Assembly: GCF_040954645.1 (NCBI RefSeq)
Contig: NC_092806.1
Location: 160,204,328-160,268,327 of the forward strand
DNA: 64,000 nucleotides
Direction of reading: 5' to 3'
Origin: Diabrotica undecimpunctata
Lineage: Eukaryota > Arthropoda > Insecta > Coleoptera > Chrysomelidae
A program made the position numbers and the translations under genes. The stretch's first letter is position 1. Each line of letters starts with the position of its first letter. The notes under the pieces were generated by a model, which was given only the letters and a program-made list of their open reading frames with translations, searched no databases and was not told the origin of the DNA. Shown piece by piece: positions 22,815 to 34,117 of this stretch.

Positions 22815-24780
22815 ACCACTAATATTCTAGTGGGTAATGGGGGGAAAACTATTATTGACGAAGACGACATAGCTGAAATATATATGATTCATGCAGATGA
22901 CATCCGTACTTCTCGTTAAGCTTTATGTCTGAAGTCTGTTTTTATAGAACTTTCAAACAACCTACAAAAAAAGATCACAGATTAATTAGTGAAGATTGAA
23001 CATTTTTCTTCAAAATGTATTAAATGGTAAAATCAGAAGTTGATGCGAAAGGGACCATTAGATTAGCTGAAAATCGCAAACAAATCGCCGATGCAATTAC
23101 CACCGATAAGAGGACATGATATGACACCGAACGAAGAATCTTCTCCATACGTATCGATTTCCGTGTGAGCCTTTGAGGCAAATATCCGATGATCACCTTG
23201 TTTTGGTACTTCACTGTAAATTAAGATACATTTTTCTAAAATTTACTGATCTTTCACTTTTTTCTTTAGTTTCTTTTACGGCGCAGGATTTTTTTCCACT
23301 TTTCTTTTGATAAATGATGTAGATCTTATTCTTTTGTTTTTTCTTGTCCTTATTTCGTCGTTAAGTCGTTGATGTATATTTCACTTCAATCATAAGACAA
23401 CGAATTTTGTCAAGCATGCAAGAAACTTGCGCCAGCATTTAGTTGTCCCTAATGGAAGTCCATAATAATAGTTGCTTTATTTTATAACAATTAAAAATAA
23501 AATATTTCAGTAGTATATATTTATAATTGTTAGAAATTTGTAAGTTTTCTTATAAAGTAAAAATGCTCAATTGTTGGCTATATTTAAAAAAAAATCGGTT
23601 GCCTGTAAAGTCGGTTTTACGGGCGAAGATTTTACGTGACAACGTCTTTTTCTCAGTAGAATATTTATTGATATGAATATTATTAAATTGCACAATAGGA
23701 ACAAGGAATTGCCGCTATAAACTCAGTTTCTCAACTTTTGTGTCAATCTAACAATTAATCAATCAATCATAGTTTACGATAATGAAATATTAGTGTACAA
23801 TTATTTACCTTTATTGTTGTAGTTGTTGTAAATGACGAATCTACTCACGAATTGAAGACAAATCTCACGATTAAGGTCTTACATCTTACGATTTTTAAAT
23901 TTTTTTTAAATTTCAAGTGTTTCTAATAAAATGCATGGGAGGAAATCAGCTTTTTTTAGATTGTCACCTTGAAATATCCATAAATTGACTGTATTTTTGT
24001 ATCAAAGTGGGCTACTCCAATTAACTCAATTAATATACACAAAATAATATAAACAAAGCTTAAAAGGTTCTTTATGCTTTGAAAGTGGTTTATAAACAAC
24101 TGAATTGTAATGTATATTTTACCGCCTTTAATAAATATGAAGTATAGACTAAATTTTGTGTAAAGAACAAACATTCAACAGACCTAATAGTAAAAACATA
24201 TTGATTTAAGTGTGAATTTGAGATAATGTGCTGACAAAATGTTAAATCCTAAGAAAACAAAATTATGTTTATAATATTAAAGAAATGTTAAGTGAAACTC
24301 AGAAATTTGTAAACCTGTTTAAATATTTAAAAGACATTGAAGTGCTTAGTAAACTCTAAAGTTTAATAATTATGTGTAACGGTTAAATTTGTAAAAAATA
24401 AGTACTGTATATTGTCAAATGTAAAATTGTATATACTTTATATTGTATTATACTGTCATCGTGTCAATGACCTCGTAGTCGAGACACGTTAATTAAAAAA
24501 AAAAAAAAAATGTTTTTATGTATATTCATTATACTTAATACTCTTGGGTAAAATACCTCATATCATATATGTCTTTAGACACAGTTAATAATTTTCATTG
24601 AAGTTTAAACTATAAAGAATGTTTACAATCATTGCTCAATATTAAATGGATAAATCCATACCAATATTATAAAAGAATATAGGTCCCTAGGTAATTTCCT
24701 AAAATTATATCTGATACTGGTGGTTCCCCCTAAAATAGGACACTGTAAGCACTCCACATTTTCACTACAGACACAGCTGA
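22815..24780. other. AT-rich stretch; one A-run, no gene seen
   Basis: No supported coding region. A run of A residues lies at about 24494-24510, just after AGACACGTTAATT, and could be the 3' tail of an unidentified retro-inserted sequence. Confidence 0.4.
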
Positions 24781-24985
24781 CGATACTTTCAACGATTTTC
24801 AACTTTAGCGATTCAACGCGCCTAATTCTCTAGTGCCGCGCGCAGCGGACCGATCATGTTTGAGTGGGAGAGAGACGCAAGGCATTCGCCGGTCCGGCGG
24901 GCCTCTCTCTCTCGTTCGGTGACTCACTGTAACAGACGTGAGCGGGCGTTACACTTTTTCTTAAATGACTCCGAGCCACAACCTA
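24780..24985. other. CpG-rich island in AT-rich DNA
   Basis: This interval contains GTGCCGCGCGCAGCGGACCG and GCCGGTCCGGCGGGCC, with a CT run, and is sharply richer in G, C and CpG than its surroundings. It encodes a spurious 62-residue ORF. It may be the promoter or LTR-like part of an unidentified element or foreign DNA. No flanking repeat was paired. Confidence 0.4.
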
Positions 24986-25914
24986 ATTTAAGACGTTGTC
25001 ACGTCAAAAAAAACTTACAAGGAAGTGTAAAGCTACTTGTGTAATTGGTATCTTAAATTAATAATGAAAATATCCAAAATAATAACATTTTTCCTTGACT
25101 GAGTTTTGACTTTTTGATATCACGACAGTCTGATTTGATGTCACTTTGTGGTCTTTCACTAAGTTGGCTGGTAACTTTGGCTTGACCCAGACGTGGTCGC
25201 CACTCTCGAGTAAGGACTCAGTATGTTCTCTTTTGATTAAAATCCATAATCATCGGCATTAATGTCATTTAATTTTATACGTAAACTAACGTTTTTAAAC
25301 CGTCTTGAAAGTGGCTTTTTGCAAATGTTCAAGTAGGTGTCACTGATGATGGTGTGTCTTATAAGACCAAAAACGTTTTGAAAAATGTAATCCTTTTGGA
25401 TATTTTCAATATTAATTTAATATGAAATTAAAATTAAAAATAAAACTAAATTTTTAAACGACTGTATACAATATTTATTCTAATACATCCTGTACAGTAA
25501 CCTCTCTGATCGAATGGAAATAAAAATAACAGAGCAGCGATTATAAAGTAAGGTTGTTTACGTCTAAACTCGACATTGAACACCAACAACTACTATTGGG
25601 ATCACGAAAGATGACCTAATCAGTAATCACAGTGTAGCAACTAGAACAACAGCCATCACAGAGAAAAAACTTCATCGTAAATGTATACCAATACCAAGTG
25701 ATATGGAGATGATTTATTAATACCATTATTCATAATAAATCTGTTTTCAATTATGAAGTGAACTCTCAGATAAATATGTTCTTTTTATATATTATACAGT
25801 TCGTTAAAAAGCTCGCGATCGACGATGGTTTTGGTGTTTATTTAAAAACAAAAATATACGTTTGTTCACGTGGTTTTATTAAAAACTAACGAGTTTTTTT
25901 ATATTAGATAAACA

Positions 25915-26190
25915 TTCTGGGTTTCCCTACAAGTTGTTAATTTTGTCGTTATCACCCAGCCAAATATGTCCACTATCGGACATAGGCTTCTTCCAAACGT
26001 CTTCATCTATCTCTGTCTTGTGCAGTTGTAATCCATTATCTTCAGATCTGTCCACCGAGTAGGCGATCTACAACTGCGACGTGTCCGTCTCCTCTTGGTC
26101 GCAACTTTACAATCTTTTTCATCCATTTTCTGGTCTTTTGTCCATTGCCAACGTAACGTTTCAGCTACATATCGTCGGTACAAATTTTAA
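25915..26190 (-). mobile_element. RTE-like LINE 3'-end remnant
   Basis: On the minus strand, RRYVAETLRWQWTKDQKMDE then RRRTRRSCRSPTRWTDLKI matches the Y-A-G-H/W...KRRRGRP..RW.DD tail region of RTE-type LINEs. The plus-strand segment with CCACTATCGGACATAGGC is the type of 3' end often scattered in insect genomes (recall, not a search). Only the last 270 bases are present. Confidence 0.45.
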
Positions 26191-26701
26191 AATATTGCGT
26201 TAAGTATACCAAAATTCTCAGCTTTTTCCGCTCTACATACAGGTAAAACCCAATAAATGATACGACTTACCATTCAGCAGATAATTTGTGTAATAAACAA
26301 ATAAGTTACACCTAATCAACTTTTCATTTTCAAATAAAACAATATATCGCTACTTCCTTCCATAAAATTGAAGTTCTGTTGCATGTAAAACAAAGTAAGC
26401 CCACTATATTATTATGCCGGACAACAATATATTTCTACTACTACATGCCATATTCAGTAAAAAGGTGATAAGTGTCTTTAATACATTTTACGTGTATGAT
26501 TTATTAAAATTTCTCTTTCATATCGACTAGTAAAAACCTTTAAGTACACTTACTTCATTCTACCTGAAAACAGGTTGAGTTAAAATTCAGAAATGGTTAT
26601 TAAGCTAAACCCATAAATGATCTTATAACACAAACACAGATAGAATAACTGAAGACAGCAGTTCAATTCTCGATGATTCTGAGAACAATATAATCTCAAT
26701 A

Positions 26702-28620
26702 ATGGAATTTATTTTTGATAGTGACTTTTCAGATGTAGACCCCACATATCAGCTAAGTGAAGAGGGATCGCTCTCTCTAGGAAGTCTATATGATTTACAC
26801 ACAGCTGTCTTTGATAGCCTAAATGATGAGAAAAAATATACTGAAATAGGTGCACCCACGAACAATTTAGTGTCGACTGAAATAGCTAGTTGGATATTAA
26901 ATCTACTTCTTGACAAAGTATGAAAAGACCTACGTCCACTAAAACGTTGGAGAAAAGCTAATCCCAAAGATTGGGTAATAAATGTCGCAAAAAGGAGGCG
27001 TGCTGAGGGTTTGCCTTATGAGATAAAAAAAAAGAACATAGACCAGCAAAATTGACAAAACCAGTTAATTGTTTAGAGTGCTTTTACATATGTGCCAGTT
27101 ATTTCAGGGAAGATTACAGACAAAGACTATGTCGTGATTATTGAAAGTTAGAACATATAGGCCAGAAACATTTTCTTATTGCACGTATTAAAACGGAGCC
27201 AGCAAAGAGAGTCGTTGCAGTTCGTCGAAGTTTAAAAAACCACGTGCATTTTCCAAAAAGTGTTACTTTTCTTTGAATGATCAAGACATACAGGTATGTG
27301 AGAAATTTTTTTGTAAGACACTTTGTATATCAGCGTAGTTAATACAAGATGTTGTAAGGAAAACTGATATTCTAGGCTGTTATGCAGATACGAATCAAAG
27401 AGACAAGCATACACCGCCAAATAAAACAAGCAGTAAAACCCGAAAAATCGTGAAGGTTCATATTGAATCTTTTCCAACCATCGGCCCACATTATATTCGC
27501 CAAAGTTCAAAGCATAGATATTTGGACAAAAATTTAAGTATAAGAAAAATGTACCAACTTTTTATAAATGACTGAATATTTTCTAACGACTATAATTTAA
27601 GCTTTTTTGTTGCTAAAAAAGATCAATGTTTAGTTTGTAATAAATATGATAGGGCTAATCCAACTGACAAATCGGATTTAGAAGACAGTTATAGAGCACA
27701 TCGGAAAAGAAAAGAAGTACGTAATCTTAAAAAACAAAATGATAAGAAAAGATCTAATGAACAACGTGATTTTGCTTCAATTACTTTCAATCTACAAGCC
27801 GTACTACAGATTTCAAGTGGATTGACTGGACAACTATATTATTCTCGAAAATTATATGTCTACAATTTGTGTGTATATGAAGCCGCATTATAAAATGCAG
27901 CTTACTGTTTTGCCTGGTCAGAAATTAACGGTAGACGAGGAAGTTCTGAAATAGGAAACATTATACTCCACTACTTATCAAAATGTGTTCCAGAATATGT
28001 AAGTGAAATAAGTTTATTTTCTGATACTTGCGGAGGAGAGAATCGTAATTAGCATATTGCAGCCTTGCTATTATGGGCTGTTCAAAACATAGACCATTTA
28101 AATATTATTGAACACAAATTTTTAGAGTCTGGACATTCCTATATGGAAGTTGACTCTATGCATAGTAGTATCGAAACCGCTAAAAAACACAGATCTATCT
28201 ATGGGATGCCAGATTACTTGTCTGTTTTTCAAAATGCAAGAGGAACTAAAAATATCAAGGTTGATGATAAAAAGTGTGTGTAGAACCATACAAATGTAAA
28301 GAATTTAAATACTACGACTTTTATGATTTAAAAAATTTGTCACACACTTTAATTAAAAACCGGACAAAAGACCAAAACGACGAAAAAATAATGTGGTTGA
28401 AGATAAAAAGAATGAGATTCATGAAAGGAGAGACAAACAGAATCTATTTTAATTATACATGTCAACAAGCTTCAATTATTTCCTTACTGATACTGCACGG
28501 CATTCAACAAGAAAAAAGCACGCCAAGTTATCAACTAATACAAGCAATCTTGAAGAACCTAAGCGACTTTATGATGCACATTTGCCAATTAGCATAGCAA
28601 AAAAGAGATTTGGTACAGCT
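26702..28620 (+). pseudogene. DDE-like transposase-type gene, broken (third copy of family)
   Basis: Blocks in order: an acidic N-terminus (MEFIFDSDFSDVDPTYQLSE, 26702-26923); KDWVINVAKRRRAEGLPYE; a decayed Cys-containing region (about 27040-27350); VKVHIESFPTIGPHYIR and YLDKNLSIRKMYQLF (27455-27560); DQCLVCNKYDRANPTDKSD (about 27625). The core follows with FNLQAVLQISSGL, GRRGSSEIGNIILHYLSK, ISLFSDTCGGENRN, FLESGHSYMEVDSMHSSIE (28065-28180) and MPDYLSVFQNARG. The Asp of FSD and Glu of SIE are candidate catalytic residues. The order parallels the copy at 2385-4440 (DLQ.VL, RSD..GQN, SGHSF...IE, NSR), so they are one family though very diverged. At least five stops or frameshifts make it dead. 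Confidence 0.6.
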
Positions 28621-28624
28621 ATGT

Positions 28625-30190
28625 GATACCGGAGGAATATCACGGGTGGAATCGGACGAGGAAGCCTCATAATAATAATATTGTTATTATTATATTCGAA
28701 ATAAATTTGTTTTTTCTATAAAACTGCCTATCATTCATATAAATAATAACTATAACTACACAGAGCTGTTAATAAAATTTTCAGGGAAAACCAGTTAAAT
28801 GTCATAAATATCGACTAATACCTTAAAACATTGCTATTACCTAGTAAAAGCCTCATATCTCTAACACAAAACTGAAAAATATTATACTTGGTTTACTATA
28901 TTTGTGTTAAATATGTTATTTGAAGAGTAATTGATTTATTTAGATTTACAGGTAAAACCAGGTAAGTGATAGCATTTCCAACTTAAATTTAGGATTAGTC
29001 AGATATGTGTCTAAACTTTTTCAAACTAATGATAGAATATCATTTCAGATATATGCATCTTTCACTAGAATACCTAATATCAAAAACAAGCTGACTGCTT
29101 AATTCACAATAAAAAACTAAACTTAAAAAACGTTTTTTCTCGATTTCGGTATTCCGACATTTACCTGGTTTTCGCAGTATACCGACGATATGTAATTACT
29201 AGCACATACATTGATTAGCGAAGCTTCTATACTGGCATTGTAGTACTTTTTTCTATACAGTAAAATGCTGAACCGAGTGTCGCGGAACTAGCGCCACAAC
29301 ATGGCATCGTCACGGGTAGTGTCATAGAATAGCGGTTCTTGACATCGATTCATTATACTCATGAAAACATGGACCCAAATATCTTGAATATGCCTATCAG
29401 CAATTATTACTTTATATAAATCGAATCGTGGTTTTTAATTCTCATATATATTGCATCTCGCCAGGCATGAATAACGCACAGGCAAATATCTTATATTTCT
29501 CCCACAGATTTGTAATATTTTTCGAGATGTTTATGTCCTCAATTTCAAACTGAATTGCGAACTGTATGCGGTCGTTCTCTTGTGGTAAAAGAATCGTATC
29601 ATTTTTTAGTCTAATCAACATTTTATTCTGCACCACACGCATTCCTAACTGCAAGACATTGTATAACGCAAAGTCAAAGAGACAATAACTCAATTGAAAT
29701 AGCGTCTGACTTCATATCCGTAACTTCAAGACCATCATCATCTACCCGGATTAATGATATTATGTTTTTGCAATATTTGCACAGTTTTAAAAACAATAAA
29801 TAAATCTATTTGCGTTTTGCGGAGACTTACAGTAAACAGTTTATACTAAAAACCGTTGAGAAAAGTAAGCAGTGAGAAATTTTTGTACGTGACTCATATT
29901 TTTCATAGAATCACACACTCTTTTTATTATTATTGAGAACATTAAATGTTTTAAACGTTTTTATGCTAATTGAATGATATTTTTGCATTAAAATCAGTTA
30001 ACCATTATAATTTGGGTACAATGGTAGACAGATGCTATGCAAATTAATATCAAGATATTGGGTAAATCTATTGAACTAAAATGGACCACTTTAGGAATCA
30101 AAGTTTTAAGTAAAAACGTGATATTTTTATTGCGTGTTTCTAGTTTTCTGAAGTAACTTTTATCGCAGAAGTACTAGTGTTCGTCATGTT
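28625..30190. other. No recognisable gene
   Basis: Non-coding AT-rich DNA. Contains CCGAGTGTCGCGGAACTAGC near 29275, another small G+C-rich patch. No paired termini could be established. Confidence 0.4.
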
Positions 30191-30195
30191 CATAG

Positions 30196-30775
30196 GTTAA
30201 CAGTGTTGTCAGCAAAAAAGCAGATGAAATGGCCAAACAAGGTTCATTAATGCCATTCATTAGACCGGAACCCTTCTGCGGAGTTGCAAAGGCAGTAACA
30301 AGAACAGCTACAAGAGGGTGGGTAGCACACAAATATCTAGAGTGCTAGAGGAATTCACCAGGACAAAGACAGGCGAAACAGTTCATTATGGAACATTCGC
30401 CAAAATTTACAGCATACCAGGAAAACAGTCAAAGCCATAGTAGGTCTTCTAACAGGGCACTGTAAGCTGAATAGGCAGTTGAAGCTGATGGGATTGGCAG
30501 ATGATGATTTATGCAGATTCCGTCACCTAGAGGATGAAACAGCAAAGCAAATTTTGTGTCAGTGCAAATGTGCGGTTCTTAATATTAGGTGAGGAAAAGC
30601 CACTGACGAAGAGCTACATGGAAGGTTCCGTCTCGAAGATATTAGACCTTTTAAAAAGTGTCAGGTTAGAGAATGTAATCTATAATTAGAGGACCACAAT
30701 TGATCTGAAAATGTCATAGTAGAATAGGCCAAATGCCACCTCATTAAATATATCTATCTATCTAAGGTATTTGTT
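30196..30775 (+). mobile_element. LINE 3' end with RNase H remnant and (ATCT)n tail
   Basis: An open stretch reads SKKADEMAKQGSLMPFIRPE, then PFCGVAKAVTRTATRGWVAH. That is the end of the RNase H domain (the ...ADELAK...S block) and the following spacer of an I/R1/Jockey-type LINE. Shifted frames continue RNSPGQRQAKQFI and GLLTGHCKLNRQLKLMGLAD, then FRHLEDETAKQILCQCK with a Cys-rich ending. The 3' end runs into TATCTATCTATCTAA (30761-30775). The element is 5' truncated at about 30190 and carries several frameshifts. Confidence 0.7.
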
Positions 30776-30987
30776 AATATCAATTGCCGGTCCTCTTGGA
30801 AAAATAGAAAAATATATAGAATAAAAAAAATGTTTGGTGCAATAGAAACGCAAAAAAAATTAGCCGTTTCCAACTGTCTTTTTAGGGATAAACCGCTCGC
30901 CTATTAATATGAATTTTTCTTGAAACTTCACGTTTATTTCTTTTGAGGGTGTCCAGTTCCAAACAGTTAATGGTATTCTTTCATTCA

Positions 30988-31087
30988 CTCTCTCTCTCTC
31001 TATCTATCTTCTCTTTCCTCTCTCTCTCTCTCTTCTCTACTCTCTCCCTTCTCTCTCTCCTCTCTCTCTTTTCTCTCTCTATCTTTC
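30988..31087 (+). repeat. Polypyrimidine microsatellite (CT)n with interruptions
   Basis: About 100 bases almost entirely of C and T on the plus strand, mainly CT repeats with TATC and CTTT interruptions. It ends 16 bases before the TTAA of the piggyBac derivative. Confidence 0.9.
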
Positions 31088-31512
31088 CAGTACATCATTT
31101 CAATTAACCCTTCAACGGCTAGCGTTACCATATGGTAGCGGTAGACAACCCCATTTTAGAAGTGGCAAATAGCTTTTGGTTCGATCGGAATGCATTGGTT
31201 ATTTGTGAACACGCTTTTAGTAAGTGAGAGAACACTCGTCGAAATCTGTTTGGCAGTTTTATTCAAATTTTAAAAATTTTACAACCTTTCAAACATGGAT
31301 ATCCGTCTACAGTAAGTATTAATTGACACTTATTCTTTAGTTCTAAACCAAATTTTGTTATGAACGTATTTCAAGTTTTGTAACATAACCTCAAAAATAT
31401 TGGTGTAACCGTATGGTAACACTAGCTGGCCCAGGGAGCCAAAAAATATTGAATGTGTATAAACGTGTTGCGAATGTGGTATATATGTGATCAGAAAAGC
31501 TAGGCGTCTTGT

Positions 31513-32022
31513 TTGTGTGTTAATAATTGTCTAGTATATTCATTTGATACTTTCAAGTCTGGGTTTACGCTGGAAGAAGCACTGCAAATGGTTTATGAAG
31601 AAAACCTGGACGTTCACGAAATATTCATCGAGCTTCCTGATGCTAACGTTCTGACCGACGAGGATTCTAGTGTTGAAGATGGTGGCGGATTTCTGGATAA
31701 TTTAAGCGGTCGACAGTTGACACCAGCAGCTGAATTAGTCCCTCCTCGTGCTGTCAGAGCTTTTACCGACGTACCTGAATCATAGCCAGTTTCAAATATG
31801 GTCCGCCCTGGGTCAGAAAAAATATCCTGGATTGAAGGTGATTTTAAAAGTGTGAGCAGGGATTTTCCTAAACCAGATTATAGCAAATATAGTGATATAG
31901 ACTATTTAGTTATATTCGAGATGTCTACTGATAGGGAGATAATTGAACTACTTGTGGACGAATCGAGAAAATACGCACTTTTCTGCAATAAACCGGATCC
32001 AAAAATTTGTCCACAGTTATAA
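31513..32022 (+). pseudogene. piggyBac transposase N-terminal part, one in-frame stop
   Basis: One frame runs from 31513 to 32022 broken only by TAG at 31783-31785. It contains SGFTLEEALQMVYEENLDVH (a piggyBac leader), an acidic stretch, then SEKISWIEGDFKSVSRDFPK, PDYSKYSDIDYLVIFEMSTD and IIELLVDESRKYALFCN. This corresponds to the start of the conserved transposase region (W..GD......YS...P..LFE.FFDDE...L...ES.KYA). The catalytic core is deleted at about 32022, next to the palindrome. A possible upstream first exon, MDIRLQ followed by GTAAGT, lies at 31295, but the phase to the downstream frame does not fit cleanly. Confidence 0.75.
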
Positions 32023-32039
32023 TTTGCTTGTCCAATATT

Positions 32040-32094
32040 TTTTTGTATACCATACCCGGCTAGCGTAACGCTAGCCGGGTATGGTATACAAAAA
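32040..32094. repeat. 55-bp near-perfect palindrome (27-nt arms, 1-nt centre)
   Basis: Arms 32040-32066 and 32068-32094 are exact reverse complements around a single A. They contain GTATACCATACCCGGCTAGC. It lies inside the piggyBac derivative just after the truncated transposase. Its GCTAGCGT and TACCAT pieces echo the element's left subterminal motif, so it may be a joined pair of subterminal repeats created by the internal deletion. Confidence 0.9.
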
Positions 32095-32228
32095 GTATAT
32101 AGCTTTTGAAAAAAGTACATATATTTTGCAAAAAATACTTGTAGCAATATGTTTAATAAAGTGTTTGACCAATGTCTCTGATGTCGTTTACTTTTTTTGC
32201 TAAAAAATTTTCTCCGTTGAAGGGTTAA

Positions 32229-33415
32229 GAGTAGTTGTTAGTTAAAATGATTACATCTTTATTATCCTAAAGTCGATATCGATTGACGTACCATGTCAGA
32301 ATGATGTAAATGGAAAACGAATTTGCATTAATCATTACAAACTCGAAAATAATTCGCTCCTTTATGGAATCCTCCCGTAAAAGTAAACCTTTGTCCTTCT
32401 CCGCTATACGGTAAACATACTCGAACATAAACAGAAAGATTAGCATTAACATTGCCACTAATTTGTGTATTATCGTGGAGCCGAGAACAGGCGTGGTATA
32501 ACATGAACGTTGACCCCTGAGAAAATGCACTCTAGCCTAGCAGACTAGCTCTGTTCACGAACGCAAACTTTACATCCACAACACAAACTACGAATTACAC
32601 GCACTAACGACCCATATGAAAAACGTTAAACAAGGAAAATTCATTTAGAGGCTTGTGTCACAACGCAAACAAGACGTATTCATTTAGTTTTTCACTTTAG
32701 GGGACCGGCAGGAGTTTGGAAACAAGTTATTTCCTTGGGAATATAAATGACAAGTTTGTGTTAAAAGTGTTCCCGAGACTAAGAAACAGTTTTTGCTCTA
32801 AAAACGTTCCGATTTAAAAGTGCTGTGATCATAAGGAACTTTTTAGCACTACCTGTTTTCTGAAGGACGTATGGTAAAGTCCAATAAATCAAATTAATAG
32901 AGATGCGATAAAGATAAACCTAAGTATCGTTAAGAATTCAAACTGGGACTTACAAAATGTCGAATTAAATAGTGATGTCATAATCGAATCTATTTACCTT
33001 AGCCTCGTATTAGGATTATAACCGTAGCATTATAATAATTTTTGTGGTTCCCTGCGTGATTTAACCTAGTTGTTAGGTTGACCGTTTAAGTGGTTTCATT
33101 TTAAAAGGAAATAATAAATAAATTTACCTGACTATGTGTTACAAACTCAAAACGATTATATATGTCTGCAAGGTGTGGCCTCATATTCACACTTGCTTCG
33201 TTAAAAAATGCCGCGGTGAAAGTTTAAAAAGAAATATGTCCACATTATGATGTTTAAGTCGAAAATATAAAAACGAAGTAAATAAATGGATATCACATAA
33301 TCTAAATTCATTTGTGGTGTTGGGGTGTGACGGTCAAAAAAGGTAACAAGCAAATTAACGAAAAGAAAACCAAAAAAATGGTAATTCACAAAAGAAAAAC
33401 AGAATGTACCTAAGA
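32229..33415. other. No recognisable gene
   Basis: AT-rich sequence with no paired repeats and no ORF with recognisable motifs. Confidence 0.4.
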
Positions 33416-33420
33416 TTAGG

Positions 33421-33745
33421 CTTCGAAGAATGAAATAGAACAGCTAAAAATAGTAAAATCTAAAACTAAACGTATTTATAAAATACCTTGTGAATGCGAA
33501 CATTTTTATTTAGCTGAAACATCAAGGCCATTAAATGTTAGAATAAGTGAACATCAATCTTATATTAAAAATAGAGAATTTGATAGATCTCAAATATGTA
33601 AACTCGCATGGGAAAAATGAACATATAGGTCAATGGAAAGATTCAAGTATAGTCCTGAAAGAAACAGATGGTAACAAGAGAAAAATTAATGAAGCGGCTC
33701 TAAAGAGGAAATCAATAGAAAGAAAATACCGCTATTAGTAAGTAA
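33421..33745 (+). mobile_element. Penelope-like element fragment, GIY-YIG endonuclease
   Basis: A frame reads KTKRIYKIPCECEHFYLAET then SRPLNVRISEHQSYIKNREF and DRSQICKLAW, followed by a frameshift into HIGQWKDSSIVLKETDGNKR and KINEAALKRKSIERKY. This is the order expected of a Penelope GIY-YIG domain: C.C...Y.GET.RPL..R..EH.......S.....H, then ...K....E.I.I. The GIY Tyr region reads FYLAE rather than the usual YIGE, so a conserved Gly is Ala. The RT part is absent. It is related to 8458-8620 and more distantly to 51888-52808. Confidence 0.75.
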
Positions 33746-33749
33746 ATAA

Positions 33750-34110
33750 CATATCATTGTAATGGCAATAAGGACGGGGTAATATTGAGAAGGGTTTTAG
33801 ACCAGGTAATAATCTCTATAGGATATTCGGACGGAGTGGATTTATAATTTTAGAACAATTTAATGATTTCTATAGGCGGGCGAATTAAATACTTGGTTGG
33901 AACTTTTCACAACAACTAGTGATATAAAGGAGATGTAAAAATGCTCCACGAAAAATAATTTTATAACTTATTAAACGAAGAATTTGACAAAAAATCGATA
34001 GAACCAGTAACAGCTATAATGACGAAAAGAACAAACCGGTAAGTACAAAGGTTAATAATATTCTAAGTAGGAATATAATATACGAAGTTTCAAGACTTTG
34101 TGACCTGTCT
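33750..34110. other. No clear gene; PLE flank
   Basis: AT-rich sequence between the Penelope fragment and the R1-like LINE. No motif could be assigned. Confidence 0.35.
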
Positions 34111-34117
34111 ATCCGGA

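Larger units (their letters stand above)
31104..32228 (+). mobile_element. piggyBac-derived short element with TTAA ends
   Basis: Both ends show TTAA plus an inverted repeat: TTAACCCTTCAACGG at 31104-31118 and its complement at 32214-32228. TTAA is the hallmark piggyBac target site. The 1125-bp element holds only the N-terminal third of a transposase and no DDD core, so it would depend on another copy. Subterminal motifs with GGCTAGCGTTACCATATGGT (31117-31136), CCGTATGGTAACACTAGCTGG (about 31408) and the palindrome at 32040-32094 share a GCTAGCGT/TACCAT theme, probably transposase-binding sequence. Confidence 0.85.

Noticed and set aside
24494..24510. A-run as a poly(A) tail of a processed pseudogene
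   Set aside because: No upstream coding homology or TSD could be shown.
28949..29172. Possible small inverted-repeat element with AAAACCAGGTAA ends
   Set aside because: Similar motifs also occur in the same orientation at 26241 and 28786, so the pairing is ambiguous, and no TSD could be found.
29442..29693. 83-residue minus-strand ORF
   Set aside because: No recognisable domain, no neighbours and no coding bias; likely chance.
31290..31330. First exon (MDIRLQ followed by GTAAGT) of the piggyBac gene
   Set aside because: The donor phase does not match the nearest acceptor at about 31558 without an extra base; left as a remark only.
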